The notes beneath the pieces were generated by a model that made no database searches, was not told the origin of the DNA, and saw only the letters and a program-made list of their open reading frames with translations. This document shows, piece by piece, positions 24,319-33,743 of a DNA stretch of 64,000 nt. The translations under genes were made by a program, and so were the position numbers. The DNA comes from Pseudomonas izuensis (GTDB taxonomy: Bacteria; Pseudomonadota; Gammaproteobacteria; Pseudomonadales; Pseudomonadaceae). Positions within the stretch are counted from its first letter, which is position 1. Every line of letters starts with the position of its first letter. The DNA lies in contig NZ_WTFT01000012.1 of NCBI RefSeq assembly GCF_009861505.1, positions 1-64,000 on the forward strand. Reading direction: 5' to 3'.

Positions 24319-26418
24319 TCACGCATGGGCGATGCGAATCAACGCATCGACCGCGGTCGTGCCATCGGCACCGACCAACAATGGGTTCACATCGAGTTCG
24401 AGCAATTGCGCGGCGTTTTCGCAGGCGTAATCGGCGACCGCTCGTATCGCTGCTACCAGCGAATCCAGATCCGCCGCCTCGCGACCACGGAAGCCTTGCA
24501 GCAACGGGGCGCTGCGCAGGCTCAGCAAGGCCTGGCGAATCGCGCCGTCGGTGGTTGGCAGCAGCAGGTTGCGACTGTCCTTGAGCAGCTCCACCAGAAT
24601 GCCGCCGGCGCCAATCACCAGGGCCAGGCCGAAATCGTTTTCACGCTTGATGCCGACGATCAGCTCCGCCAGTGGTGGCTTGGCCATCGGTTCCAGCAGC
24701 AGTTGATCGAAGGGCACGTGCGGCGCGTACGCCTTGATGCTGGCGCGCATCTTGTCCAGCGCGGCGCTCAGGGCTGCGTCGTCCTTGAGGTTCAGTGCCA
24801 CGGCACCGGCTTCGGTCTTGTGCGGCAATTGCGCGCTGACCGCCTTGAGCACCAGCGGATAATCCAAGGCGTTGGCGTCCTTGAGCGCCTTGTCTGGCGT
24901 ACTCAACACCCCGTTGGGCGTCGGCAGGCCAAAGGCACGCAGGGCCTGTTTGGAATCCCATTCATTGAGCAACTGCCCTTCGCCTTCCAGTGCCTGCGGG
25001 CTGAGCGGTACCAGTGCCGATTCACCGAGGGCCAACAAGGCTTGACGATTGCGCTGGTAACCGGCGATGCGGCCCCACGCCGCCAAGCCGTCTTCGACAC
25101 CCTGCAATGCCGCCACGCCCTGGGCATGCAAGCGCTCACGGGCGTGAGGCGGCAGCAGTTCCGGGAAGGCCGAGGTGACGAAACCGGTCTTGCCATGACG
25201 CTCCAGCGCCTTGCAGTACAGGTCCAGCAGCAGGTCGCACTCCTTGCGCTCGCCGGTAAATTCCGCCGGGTAGTCGAGCACCAGCATCGCCGCATCGGCT
25301 TCTGTGCGCAGGGCGCTGTCGAGCATGCGGTTCAACGCTTCGCCGTCACCCCAGATCGCCGTGGTGAAGTCCAGCGGGTTGACCAGGTTGGCGTAGCTCG
25401 GCAGCACCTGCGCCAGTTCGCCGACTTGTCCTTCGTCGAGTTTCGGCAGGCTCAGGTCATTGCGTTCGGCGTAGTCGGCAATGAAACCGGCATCGCCACC
25501 GGAACAGGCCAGCGCGATCAGGCTGTTGCCCGCTGGCAGGTTGCCGCAGGCCGCGGCTTTCAGGGTCTCTACAAAACTCACCGGGCCACTGACGCGGATC
25601 ACCCCGAGGCGCGCAAACAGCGCGTCGTACAAGGCGTCGGAGCCGGACAACGAACTGGTGTGACTCAGGGCCAGTTCGGCACCGATCTGCGACACGCCGG
25701 TTTTCAACGCGATGATCGGAATGCCCTTCTCCAGCGCCTTGTGCGCGGCACGGGCGAAACCCGGTACGTTCTTCAGGCCTTCCAGATGCAGGCCGATGGC
25801 GGTGACCCGTGGCTCGTCGAGCAGCACGTCCATCAGTTCGGCCACGCCCAATTGCGCCTGATTGCCCACCGAGGCCATGTAGGCCACCGGCAGCGAGCGG
25901 TCGCTCATGGACAGGTTGTAGGCAAAGTTGCCGCTCTGGGTCAGCACCGCCACGCCCTTCTCCACCGCTTTGCCGCCGTGGGCCACCGGCCACAGCGCGG
26001 AGCTGTGCAGGTAGTCGAGCAGGCCATAGCAGTTGGGGCCGAGCAAGGCCATGTCGCCGGCGGCTTCAAGCAATTGCTGTTGCAGAGCCTGCCCTTCGGC
26101 GCCGGTTTCGGCAAAACCCGAGGCGTAGCAAATGGCGCCGCCGGTGCCGATGGCGGCGAGTTCGGCGACGCAGGTCAGGGTCAGGTCGCGGTTGGTGGCG
26201 ATGAACACCGCGTCCGGTCCGCAAGGCAAATCGGCAATGTTGCGCACGCAGGGCACGCCTTCAAGGACGTCGTGCTGCGGGTTGACCAGCCACATTTGCC
26301 CAGGGTAGCCGCCATCGGCGCAGCGCTTGAGGGCGCGGGCCATGCTACGGCCACCGACGAAGGCCACGTGGCGTGGGGCAAGCATGCGCTTGAGGTTGTC
26401 ACGAATGGTTTGCAACAT
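24319..26418 (-). CDS. ADP-forming acyl-CoA synthetase (acetate-CoA ligase family)
   Basis: A 699-residue single-chain NDP-forming acyl-CoA synthetase. It has an N-terminal CoA-binding Rossmann domain (HVAFVGGRSMARALKRC), succinyl-CoA-synthetase-like domains with the SHTSSLSGSDALYDALF segment, and a C-terminal ATP-grasp domain (YPLVLKAVSAQLPHKTEAGAVALNL, AELIVGIKRENDFG, LDVNPLLVG). It would activate a carboxylic acid with ATP and CoA. With the following acyl-CoA dehydrogenase and the hydratase it forms a small beta-oxidation set within the aru operon; 4-guanidinobutyrate is a candidate substrate, unproven. The start ATG 26418 follows GGAGAATTCCC. Confidence 0.88.
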   Translation of the reverse strand: MLQTIRDNLKRMLAPRHVAFVGGRSMARALKRCADGGYPGQMWLVNPQHDVLEGVPCVRNIADLPCGPDAVFIATNRDLTLTCVAELAAIGTGGAICYASGFAETGAEGQALQQQLLEAAGDMALLGPNCYGLLDYLHSSALWPVAHGGKAVEKGVAVLTQSGNFAYNLSMSDRSLPVAYMASVGNQAQLGVAELMDVLLDEPRVTAIGLHLEGLKNVPGFARAAHKALEKGIPIIALKTGVSQIGAELALSHTSSLSGSDALYDALFARLGVIRVSGPVSFVETLKAAACGNLPAGNSLIALACSGGDAGFIADYAERNDLSLPKLDEGQVGELAQVLPSYANLVNPLDFTTAIWGDGEALNRMLDSALRTEADAAMLVLDYPAEFTGERKECDLLLDLYCKALERHGKTGFVTSAFPELLPPHARERLHAQGVAALQGVEDGLAAWGRIAGYQRNRQALLALGESALVPLSPQALEGEGQLLNEWDSKQALRAFGLPTPNGVLSTPDKALKDANALDYPLVLKAVSAQLPHKTEAGAVALNLKDDAALSAALDKMRASIKAYAPHVPFDQLLLEPMAKPPLAELIVGIKRENDFGLALVIGAGGILVELLKDSRNLLLPTTDGAIRQALLSLRSAPLLQGFRGREAADLDSLVAAIRAVADYACENAAQLLELDVNPLLVGADGTTAVDALIRIAHA

Positions 26419-26436
26419 GGGAATTCTCCGGACCAA

Positions 26437-27597
26437 TCAGCGCAGCAGCGGCCGCAGCAGCTCACGGGAAATGATGTGGCGCTGGATCTCCGAAGTGCCT
26501 TCCCAGATCCGCTCGATCCGCGCGTTGCGCCAGATGCGTTCCACCGGACCTTCGTCCATCAGGCCCATGCCACCAAAGATCTGTACCGCCTCATCGGCCG
26601 CGCGGCCCAGCACTTCGCTGGCGAACAGCTTGGCCATGCCGGCCTCGCCATCGGTCATGGTGCCCTGATCCATCTTCCACGCGGTGTGCAGGGTCAGCAG
26701 TTCGGCGGCGCGAATTTGCGTGGCCATGTCCGCCAGCTTGAAGGACACGCCCTGATAGGTGCCGATCGGCTGGCCGAACTGTTTGCGGTCCGCCGCCCAT
26801 TGCAGCGACACGTCCAGCGCCCGTTGCGCCTGGCCGACGCAGTTGGCGGCGACCATCACTCTGCCTGCGGTCAGCCAGGCGTTGGCCACGTCCCAGCCCT
26901 TGCCGACTTCGCCCAGCACTTTGGAGGCGGGTACGCGGCAGTCGTCGAAGAACATTTCGAAGGTGTGATAGCCACGGTTGCTCACGCATTTCGGCCCACG
27001 GCGAATAGTCATGCCGGGGGTATTGCGGTCGACCAGGAACGAGGTCACGGCGTTGCGCTTCTTGCCGTTGTGCTCGTAGGTGTCGGTGACGGCGAAGACG
27101 ATGGCGAAGTCGGCGTGGCCGGCGTGGCTGATGAAGTGCTTGCTGCCGTTGAGGATGAAGTCGTCGCCGTCACGCACGGCGCGGGTCTTGATAGCGTTGG
27201 CGTCGGAGCCGGCGCCCGGCTCGGTGAGGGCGAAGCAATCGATCTTCTCGCCCTGGATGCATGGCAACAGGTAGTCGTTGATCTGCTCGCCCTTGCAAGC
27301 CATGAGGATTTTCGACGGCCGCGCGACAAACACGTGCAGCGCCCAGGAGACCTTGGACAACTCGCGCTCGATCAGTGCCTGGGACAGGTAATCCAGACCG
27401 CCACCGCCCACCTCTTCCGGCATGTTGAACGCGTAGAAACCGGCGGCAATCGCCTTGCCGCGAATCTGCGCCGCCAGCTCCGGGGAGACCTCATCGGCGC
27501 GATCGACCTGATCTTCATAGGGCAGCAGTTCCTTTTCGACAAAACTGCGTACCGCGTCCACCAACATTTCTTGTTCTTGGGTCAGTTGGAAATTCAT
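26437..27597 (-). CDS. Acyl-CoA dehydrogenase
   Basis: FAD-dependent acyl-CoA dehydrogenase of 386 residues with the three-domain fold. FAD/substrate segments are visible (CFALTEPGAGSDANAIKTRA, about 125-145; GGMGLMDEGPVERIWRNARIERIWEGTSEIQRHIISREL at the C-terminus). The catalytic Glu lies in the IWEGTSEIQ region as in short- and medium-chain members. It introduces an alpha-beta double bond into an acyl-CoA. A similar gene (PA4979) is adjacent to aruI in P. aeruginosa, so the association is conserved. Confidence 0.92.
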   Translation of the reverse strand: MNFQLTQEQEMLVDAVRSFVEKELLPYEDQVDRADEVSPELAAQIRGKAIAAGFYAFNMPEEVGGGGLDYLSQALIERELSKVSWALHVFVARPSKILMACKGEQINDYLLPCIQGEKIDCFALTEPGAGSDANAIKTRAVRDGDDFILNGSKHFISHAGHADFAIVFAVTDTYEHNGKKRNAVTSFLVDRNTPGMTIRRGPKCVSNRGYHTFEMFFDDCRVPASKVLGEVGKGWDVANAWLTAGRVMVAANCVGQAQRALDVSLQWAADRKQFGQPIGTYQGVSFKLADMATQIRAAELLTLHTAWKMDQGTMTDGEAGMAKLFASEVLGRAADEAVQIFGGMGLMDEGPVERIWRNARIERIWEGTSEIQRHIISRELLRPLLR

Positions 27598-27647
27598 GGT
27601 GCTACCTGTTGTTCGTTTGCAAAGATTGGTTTGCGAGGCTGAAGGTG

Positions 27648-27673
27648 ATCGCTGGCAAGCCAGCTCCTACAGG
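27648..27673. repeat. Single REP unit
   Basis: A lone unit TCGCTGGCAAGCCAGCTCCT followed by ACAGG, between the acyl-CoA dehydrogenase and the hydratase genes. No inverted partner is present, unlike the other REP elements here. Confidence 0.75.
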
Positions 27674-27683
27674 TCGGCTTGGC

Positions 27684-28475
27684 TTATCGACCAATGAAGC
27701 GTGCCGGGCGTTTTTCCATGGCGGCGCGCAGGGCTTCGTTGCCGTCTTCGCTGCGACCGCACAACAGGCCGGCAGCCAGTTCCGCCTGCAGTTGCTCGGG
27801 CAGGCTGCGGTCGGCGCCTTCGCGCATGAGTTTCTTGGTCTGGGCAAAGGCAAAGGTCGGACCGGCGGCCAGGCGCGAGGCGAGTTCACTGGCGGCGGTC
27901 AGCAACTGATCGTCGGCGCAGACATCACTGACCAGGCCGGCGTCCAGGGCACGGTCGGCGCCCCACAATTCGTCGAGAAACAGCAGGCGCTTGGCCTGCT
28001 CGACCCCGATCAGCCGTGGCAGGTGCCAACTGGCGCCGGCGTCCGGCGAGTACGCCATGCTGGTGTAACCGGCCTTGAACCGTGCCGATTGCCCGGCGAT
28101 GCGCAGGTCGCAGCACAGGGTCAGGTCCATGCCCGCGCCGACGGCGGTGCCGTTGATGGCGGCGATGGTGGGTTTTTCCAGGCTGTGCAGGCGCGTCATC
28201 AGGGCGTGGGCGGTTTCAGTCCAGCCGTAGGTTTCCAGCGCGCCCCGGGCTTCGGCTTCGGCCCATTCATCGAGGTCGGCCCCGGCACAGAAACTGCGGC
28301 CACTGCCGGTCAGCACCACCACGCGGACCGCAGGGTCGGCGTTATAGGTGTCGAGCAACGCGTGCAGGTTTTTCAGCGTCGGGATGTCCAGCGCATTGCG
28401 CTGAGCGGTGCGATTGAGGGTGATCCAGGCAACGCCTGCTTCGACCTGACTGAGCAGCGAATCGTGAGTAGTCAT
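27684..28475 (-). CDS. Enoyl-CoA hydratase/isomerase
   Basis: Crotonase-fold protein of 263 residues. The oxyanion-hole segments are visible (GSGRSFCAGADLDEW, about 57-70, and AAINGTAVGAGMDLTLCCDLRIAG, about 95-118). It is the first gene of the minus-strand aru operon and probably hydrates the enoyl-CoA made by the adjacent dehydrogenase. The start ATG 28475 follows GGGGACTCGC. Confidence 0.9.
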   Translation of the reverse strand: MTTHDSLLSQVEAGVAWITLNRTAQRNALDIPTLKNLHALLDTYNADPAVRVVVLTGSGRSFCAGADLDEWAEAEARGALETYGWTETAHALMTRLHSLEKPTIAAINGTAVGAGMDLTLCCDLRIAGQSARFKAGYTSMAYSPDAGASWHLPRLIGVEQAKRLLFLDELWGADRALDAGLVSDVCADDQLLTAASELASRLAAGPTFAFAQTKKLMREGADRSLPEQLQAELAAGLLCGRSEDGNEALRAAMEKRPARFIGR

Positions 28476-28927
28476 GCGAGTCCCCGAATTATTGTGATTG
28501 GTCTGAGGTGTTGCGACTTGAGGCCATACTAAACGAGTGTTCAGTAAGGCGGCAATTGGTGGCGAAATAAGCTGTAACAGGCCGATTAATCGTTTAGCTC
28601 ATTGTTTTAATTACGTTTTTTATAGATAGACGATCTTTGGCCACTATCTCTGTTACAACTTCGAACAACTGCCCACACGGTGGCGCAAAAACGCTCAACA
28701 CCGCCCATGACTGACCCACCGCCTTCAACTGTAGGAGCAAAGCTTGCTCGCGATAGCGCAATGTCAGGCGATTCGAAAGTGCGGCCGCCAATGCCATCGC
28801 GAGCAAGCTTTGCTCCTACAGAAGCGAGCCTGCTCGCGATGGCGGCGTCACATTCAACATCTCTGTTGATTGTTGAACCGCAATCGCGAGCAGGCTCGCT
28901 CCTACAGGGATGTGCTAAATCATGGGA
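28476..28927. other. Intergenic region with the aru operon promoter
   Basis: About 450 bases without a gene. The half nearest the hydratase (to about 28,720) is AT-rich relative to the surroundings (notably 28590-28650) and must hold the promoter of the aru operon. The other half is a compound REP array (28729-28908) next to the amino-acid permease 3' end. I could not identify a binding site for AruR by eye. Confidence 0.6.
28729..28908. repeat. Compound REP array (two fused BIMEs)
   Basis: A complete inverted pair with the variant arm CTGTAGGAGCAAAGCTTGCTC runs directly into a second inverted pair (GAAGCGAGCCTGCTCGCGAT ... ATCGCGAGCAGGCTCGCTCC). The second pair lacks its own left CTGTAGG end, as if it had fused with the first. 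Confidence 0.88.
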
Positions 28928-30340
28928 TCAGGCGCTCGGCAAACTCGGCGCCAACACCTCTTCACGCTTGCGATGGAACAGAAAGTACGCGCCATAGCAC
29001 AGCGCAATAAAGCCAAAGCCCCAGTACAGCGATGGTCGCTGGGTTTCATCCAGTGCCAGGAACACGAACAACGAGCAGCACAGGGTGATGCACATCAGCG
29101 GCAGCACCGGGAACCATGGGGCGCGGTATTTCAGGTCGCTGAGTTTGCCGCCGTCGCGCAGGTAGGCCTTGCGGAATTTGTATTGGGCCAAGGCGATGAC
29201 GATCCAGGTCACCGTGCCGGACATGCCGCTCACCGCCATCAGCACCATGAACAAGGTGTCCGCCGCGACGAAGCTGGTCATCAGCGACACCAGGGCAAAG
29301 CACAGGGTGATGCTCAAGGCACGCAGCGGTACGCCACGCTTGCTCAACGGCGACAGGCTTTTCGGCGCCATACCGGTTTTCGACATCGCCCAGAGGATGC
29401 GGGTCGAGGCATACAAGCCAGAGTTGCCCACCGACAGAATCGCGGTGAGGATCACGAAGTTCATCAGGTCGGCGGCATAGGGAATGCCGACCATGTCGAA
29501 CACCTGCACGAACGGACTTTCCATCAGCCCCGCCTGCTGCCACGGCACGATGGCCGACAGCACGATGATTGCCAGCACATAGAAAATCAGCACGCGGAAC
29601 ACCACGTTGCGTACCGCGCGCGGGATGCTTTTTTCCGGCTGGTCGGTTTCGCCGGCGGCCACGCCCATGATCTCGCAGCCCTGGAACGCGTAGACCACGG
29701 TCATCATCACCGCGAACACGGCGGACATACCGTTGGGAAACAGCGAATCGCCGATCAGGTTGGTCGCCATCGGCGCCGGTGCGCCACTGCTCAGCGGCAT
29801 CACGCCGAAGATCACCAGCACACCAACGACGATGAAACCGAGAATCGCCGCGACCTTGATCCCGGAGAACCAGTATTCCGCCTCACCGAAGGCGCGGGTC
29901 GCCATGGCGTTGATGCCGAACAGCACCACCACGAACAGCGCCGACCAGTACCAGATCGGCACCGCCGGGAACCAGCGGGTCATCAGCATGCCGGCGGCGG
30001 TGAACTCCAGGCCGACGGTGGTCGCCCAGCTCATCCAGTACACCCAGCCGATCATGAAGCCGGTGGCCGGGCCGATGAATTTCGTGGCGTGGGTCTGGAA
30101 CGAACCGGAGACTGGCATCTGCACCGACAGTTCGCCCAGGCAGACCATCACCAGGTACATCAGGAAACCGGCCACCAGATACGCCAGAATCGCCCCCACC
30201 GGGCCGCCCTGGTTGATGGTCACGCCGGAGCCCATGAACAGCCCGGTGCCGATCACACCGCCCAACGACAGCATGAAGATGTGCCGGCTTTTCAGGGCAC
30301 GGGTCAGTTGGATGCCTTTACGATCAGTGTTTTCGTTCAT
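28928..30340 (-). CDS. APC-family basic amino-acid permease
   Basis: A 470-residue cytoplasmic-membrane transporter of the amino acid-polyamine-organocation AAT family with 12 predicted helices, including the signature first helix region (MLSLGGVIGTGLFMGSG) and PVSGSFQTHATKF. In P. aeruginosa a permease gene (PA4981) lies between aru-linked acyl-CoA genes and aruS, which is the same place. Arginine or a basic amino acid is therefore the likely substrate (inference). It has its own promoter region; a REP array separates it from the catabolic operon. Confidence 0.88.
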   Translation of the reverse strand: MNENTDRKGIQLTRALKSRHIFMLSLGGVIGTGLFMGSGVTINQGGPVGAILAYLVAGFLMYLVMVCLGELSVQMPVSGSFQTHATKFIGPATGFMIGWVYWMSWATTVGLEFTAAGMLMTRWFPAVPIWYWSALFVVVLFGINAMATRAFGEAEYWFSGIKVAAILGFIVVGVLVIFGVMPLSSGAPAPMATNLIGDSLFPNGMSAVFAVMMTVVYAFQGCEIMGVAAGETDQPEKSIPRAVRNVVFRVLIFYVLAIIVLSAIVPWQQAGLMESPFVQVFDMVGIPYAADLMNFVILTAILSVGNSGLYASTRILWAMSKTGMAPKSLSPLSKRGVPLRALSITLCFALVSLMTSFVAADTLFMVLMAVSGMSGTVTWIVIALAQYKFRKAYLRDGGKLSDLKYRAPWFPVLPLMCITLCCSLFVFLALDETQRPSLYWGFGFIALCYGAYFLFHRKREEVLAPSLPSA

Positions 30341-30684
30341 GTCGGCACCTCAGCAGTCAGTGAGGGGCGCGGCGCATGACAGGAGGTCATGGCTCGGGGA
30401 GGGATCAGCTTTACGGTAATTCATTATTATTATCTCCAATAAGCTTCGAAGACCGCGCTGCGGCGGTTGCGTCGATTATTGGAAAGCCATGTAAGGCCCT
30501 GTTGTACGTAAAGATCAAAGATGTAAAAAGTCGTAACAACCTTGTACACCTGCACCACAACACGCAATCCCCTGTAGGAGCGAGCCTGCTCGCGATTGCG
30601 GTGGGTCAGTCGACATCAATGTTGAATGTTAAACCGCCATCGCGAGCAGGCTCACTCCTACAGGGATAGGCGGTGTGCCTGGGA
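30341..30684. other. Intergenic region between permease and aruS
   Basis: About 340 bases without a gene. It holds the permease upstream region (30341-30560), whose AT-rich 30415-30450 and 30510-30545 stretches are the likely promoter, and a REP pair (30571-30664) directly after the aruS stop. Confidence 0.6.
30571..30664. repeat. REP pair after aruS
   Basis: Arms CCTGTAGGAGCGAGCCTGCT and the inverted copy with one mismatch (GGCTCACTCCTACAGG). It follows the end of the aruR - binding protein - aruS unit. Confidence 0.9.
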
Positions 30685-32955
30685 TTATCGGGGCAACGTT
30701 CCCAGAAGGTCTTCGAGGATTTGCAGCGCCCGCTGCATTTGCGCCTGAACGGTCGGCGCCAGCCCGGGAATCGCCGATTCGTCGTTGTCCAGGGCCGCCG
30801 TTTCCAACTGGCGCAATACCGCCGCAAGCCCACGGAACCCCAAGGAATCACTGCTGCCGGCCAAACGATGGGCCAATTGCGCGACCTCCGTGCAATCGTC
30901 AGCCTCGATCGCTTCGTCCAGTGCTTCGCGATGTTGAAGGATCGAATCACGCAACACGGTCAACAGCCCCTGCACTTTCTGCTCACCGAGCAAGGTGCGA
31001 TGGGTGTGCAGCAACGGCCAATCCATCGCCTCGTCCTCGACCACCGCCTCGGCGACCGTCGTCTGCCCCGCCAGCACCTGCCGCAGGTTCTCCAGCTTCA
31101 GCGGTTTGGCCAGAATGCCGTCCATGCCCGCATCCAGATAACCGCGAACCAACGCCGGTTGCACGCTGGCGGTCAGGGCGAAGATGCGGGTCTGGCGATT
31201 CGGTCCTTCGGTGCTGCGAATCCGCTTGCACAATTCGACGCCGCTCATTCCCGGCAGATGCACATCCAGCAGAATCAGATCGAAGACCCGCCCGGCACAC
31301 TGCACCAACGCTTGCTCGGCATCGATGGCCAGCCACACCTGATGCCCGTCCCGTTGCAACAGCCCCTCGGCGACTTCGCGGTTTAGCGCCACATCCTCGA
31401 CCACCAGTATGTCCAGTGCCGGGCCCGCTGCATGAACCGACGCGACGTCGATGACGCCGCTGGCCGGCTGCAAGGTCAGTTCGAACCAGAAACAACTGCC
31501 GCGCCCGACTTCGCTGCTGACGCCGATGCTGCCGCCCATGTGCTCCACCAGGTGTTTGCAGATCGCCAGCCCCAGCCCGGTGCCGCCAAAACGCTGCGCC
31601 ACTTCTTCACTGGCCTGGGTGAACCGCTCGAAAATCTTCGCCTGCATCGCCGGGGCAATGCCGATGCCGTTGTCGGTGACGCTGACCCGCAGACGCTGCC
31701 CGTTCTGCGCTTCAGGCTGATCGAGCAACGCCACCTCGACGCTGACCTCGCCGCCTTCGGTGAACTTGATGGCATTGGCCAGCAAGTTGCTCAGCACCTG
31801 CCGCAAGAATTGTTCAGCGCCATTGTGATGTTCGGCCACCCGCTGATCGACCCGGCATTGCAAGAGTGTGTCGTTGTCCAGCGCCTTGGGTTCGAGCAGG
31901 GTCAGCACCTCGTCGAGCAACTGGCGAATCGAGAAATCCACCGGCTCGGGCAGGCTCGCGCCCTCCTCCAGCTTGGCGAAAAACAGCACTTCATTGAGGA
32001 TGCTCAGCAAGCCCTCGCCGGCCTTGTGCAAGGCGTCCAGACGCTTGCTGTCCTGCGGGTCCAGACGGGCGCCGCGCAGCAACTCGGCCATGCCGAGAAT
32101 GCCGTTGAGCGGTGTGCGCAGTTCGTGGCTCATGGTCGCCAGAAACCTCGACTTGGCCTGGTTGGCGGCTTCGGCTTCGTCCTTGGCGCGCATCAGGCTG
32201 GCGGTACGCCGCTCGACCCTGCGCAGCAATTCGTCGCGATTGTCCTGCAAGGCCAAGCGATCGGTTTCCCGGCGTTCGATGTCACTGAGGATCGCCCGGC
32301 GCATGTCATCCAGGGCGTGGGCCACGGTGTCGATTTCGTCTTCATGTGCGTTACGTCGTTTGTCCAGGCGCAGCGGCTCATGCCACTCACCAGCGGCAAT
32401 GCGCCGGGCGAACCCGGCCATGACTTGCAGGTGCCGGGTGACCAGGCGGTAAAACAACCCGGACAGCGCAATCGCCAGGCCACACAAAAACGCCCCCATC
32501 CACAACAGGCTGGTCAGCCCGGTGGCGTACAGGCGCTGATACACCGCGCCCAGGTCGGTGCTGACTTCCAGCTCGCCGAGCTGGCGCAACGGGCCCGAAG
32601 GTGGTTGATAGTCCAGGGCAAAACGCTCGATGCGCAACGGGCCGACCGGGTCCGGGTTGCCTTGCAGCAAGTCGTAGTCGGGGCTGGTCAGGTGCACCCG
32701 CGCCACGTCGGAAAAATCCACCAGACCGCGCAATTGCACGTTCAACTGTTCCTGGTTCAGGTCCCACAGGCTGCGCTCCAGGCTCGCCAGATAGCCGGCG
32801 CGGATCAGCTCCATGCGCGAGTCGATCTCGCGCATTTCCCGGCGGTATTCGATGTACAGCTGCACGCTGCTGGCCAGCACGGTGAAGCACAGGCTGAACA
32901 ACAGAATGAACAGCAGCAGGCGCCGCAGCAGTCCGCCGGGTCGAGCGCGAATCAT
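30685..32955 (-). CDS. aruS: Hybrid sensor histidine kinase with receiver and Hpt domains
   Basis: A 756-residue inner-membrane sensor. Two membrane helices (about 11-34 and 147-170) bracket a ~110-residue periplasmic domain. A HAMP region follows (about 172-225), then HisKA with phospho-acceptor H277 ([12 protein letters not shown]), HATPase_c (N-box [20 protein letters not shown]), a receiver with D564 (ILLDVHLPG) and an Hpt domain with H696 (AQLAHRLAG). It is thus a four-step phosphorelay kinase. Its location next to the arginine transaminase genes and beside aruR matches AruS of P. aeruginosa, which controls aruIH. Its start overlaps the stop of the binding-protein gene by four bases (ATGA). 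Confidence 0.88.
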   Translation of the reverse strand: MIRARPGGLLRRLLLFILLFSLCFTVLASSVQLYIEYRREMREIDSRMELIRAGYLASLERSLWDLNQEQLNVQLRGLVDFSDVARVHLTSPDYDLLQGNPDPVGPLRIERFALDYQPPSGPLRQLGELEVSTDLGAVYQRLYATGLTSLLWMGAFLCGLAIALSGLFYRLVTRHLQVMAGFARRIAAGEWHEPLRLDKRRNAHEDEIDTVAHALDDMRRAILSDIERRETDRLALQDNRDELLRRVERRTASLMRAKDEAEAANQAKSRFLATMSHELRTPLNGILGMAELLRGARLDPQDSKRLDALHKAGEGLLSILNEVLFFAKLEEGASLPEPVDFSIRQLLDEVLTLLEPKALDNDTLLQCRVDQRVAEHHNGAEQFLRQVLSNLLANAIKFTEGGEVSVEVALLDQPEAQNGQRLRVSVTDNGIGIAPAMQAKIFERFTQASEEVAQRFGGTGLGLAICKHLVEHMGGSIGVSSEVGRGSCFWFELTLQPASGVIDVASVHAAGPALDILVVEDVALNREVAEGLLQRDGHQVWLAIDAEQALVQCAGRVFDLILLDVHLPGMSGVELCKRIRSTEGPNRQTRIFALTASVQPALVRGYLDAGMDGILAKPLKLENLRQVLAGQTTVAEAVVEDEAMDWPLLHTHRTLLGEQKVQGLLTVLRDSILQHREALDEAIEADDCTEVAQLAHRLAGSSDSLGFRGLAAVLRQLETAALDNDESAIPGLAPTVQAQMQRALQILEDLLGTLPR

Positions 32956-33743
32956 TGGGCGTTGGCCGGCAGGTTGATCATGTCGCGGTAGGTGACTTCG
33001 CTTTCATTGAGCAGGCGCTCGATGTCGCCAGCGTCCACCATGCGTTGCAGCTGGGCGTTGATGTCCGGCATGCGCGCAGCCAGCGGCGAACGGCGCGACA
33101 CGGCGATCCGCAGGTAATCCACGCTCAGGGCAGTGGGCAAGGCGACAATGTCTTGCGCGCCGGGCAGACTTTCCACGTACAACTGCCCGGTGCGACGTTC
33201 CTGGGTGATGAAATCAATGCGACCGCGAATCAGCTTGCCGAAGTTCTGGCGACTGTCCGAGACCCATTCGATGTTGTTGTTTTGCGCGACCATGCGATCG
33301 AACTCCACGCCGTAACTTTCACCGAACAGCAAGCCGCCACGGTAGTTGGCCAGATCCTGCAAGCGTTCGAATTTCACCGGGTGTTGGCGATTGATGAACA
33401 GCGCCACTTCCTCGCGCAGCACCGGTACCGTGGAAAACAACATGCTCTGTTCCCGCTGCACAGTGCTGTAGGCCAGCACCACGTCGACCCGGCCTTCGGC
33501 GGCGTCGAGCAGGCAGCGCTTCCAGTTGCCCAGCACCACCACCTCGACGTCGTAGCCCAATTGGCCGAACAGCTTTTTCACCACGCTCGGCGCCAGTCCT
33601 CGGACCTGTTTACCGTCGCTCCAGGAAATCGGCGGGTACACCGGGTAATCGCAATAGCGCACCTTTTCAGCCGCCAGCGCATAGCCGGACATCATCGGCA
33701 AAATCAACGCCAGCATCAGCCAGAGCCGTCGCCCCACGACCAT
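32952..33743 (-). CDS. Periplasmic amino-acid binding-protein-like gene in the aruRS operon
   Basis: A 263-residue SBP family 3-like protein with a signal peptide ending at about ALAAE (residue 25). The mature part has the typical bilobal features ([65 protein letters not shown]). The start ATG 33743 overlaps the aruR stop (TGATG) and its stop overlaps the aruS start (ATGA), so all three are tightly coupled. It probably presents a ligand to the periplasmic domain of AruS rather than to a transporter, since no ABC genes accompany it. That makes it a likely third component of the sensor. Confidence 0.85.
   Translation of the reverse strand: MVVGRRLWLMLALILPMMSGYALAAEKVRYCDYPVYPPISWSDGKQVRGLAPSVVKKLFGQLGYDVEVVVLGNWKRCLLDAAEGRVDVVLAYSTVQREQSMLFSTVPVLREEVALFINRQHPVKFERLQDLANYRGGLLFGESYGVEFDRMVAQNNNIEWVSDSRQNFGKLIRGRIDFITQERRTGQLYVESLPGAQDIVALPTALSVDYLRIAVSRRSPLAARMPDINAQLQRMVDAGDIERLLNESEVTYRDMINLPANAQ

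Noticed and set aside
24256..27642. Very long plus-strand open frame (over 1,100 codons) opposite aruI, the synthetase and the dehydrogenase
   Set aside because: It is antisense to three genes with clear family motifs. Such shadow frames are expected from high GC at third positions. It has Gln/His/Arg-rich composition and no domain.
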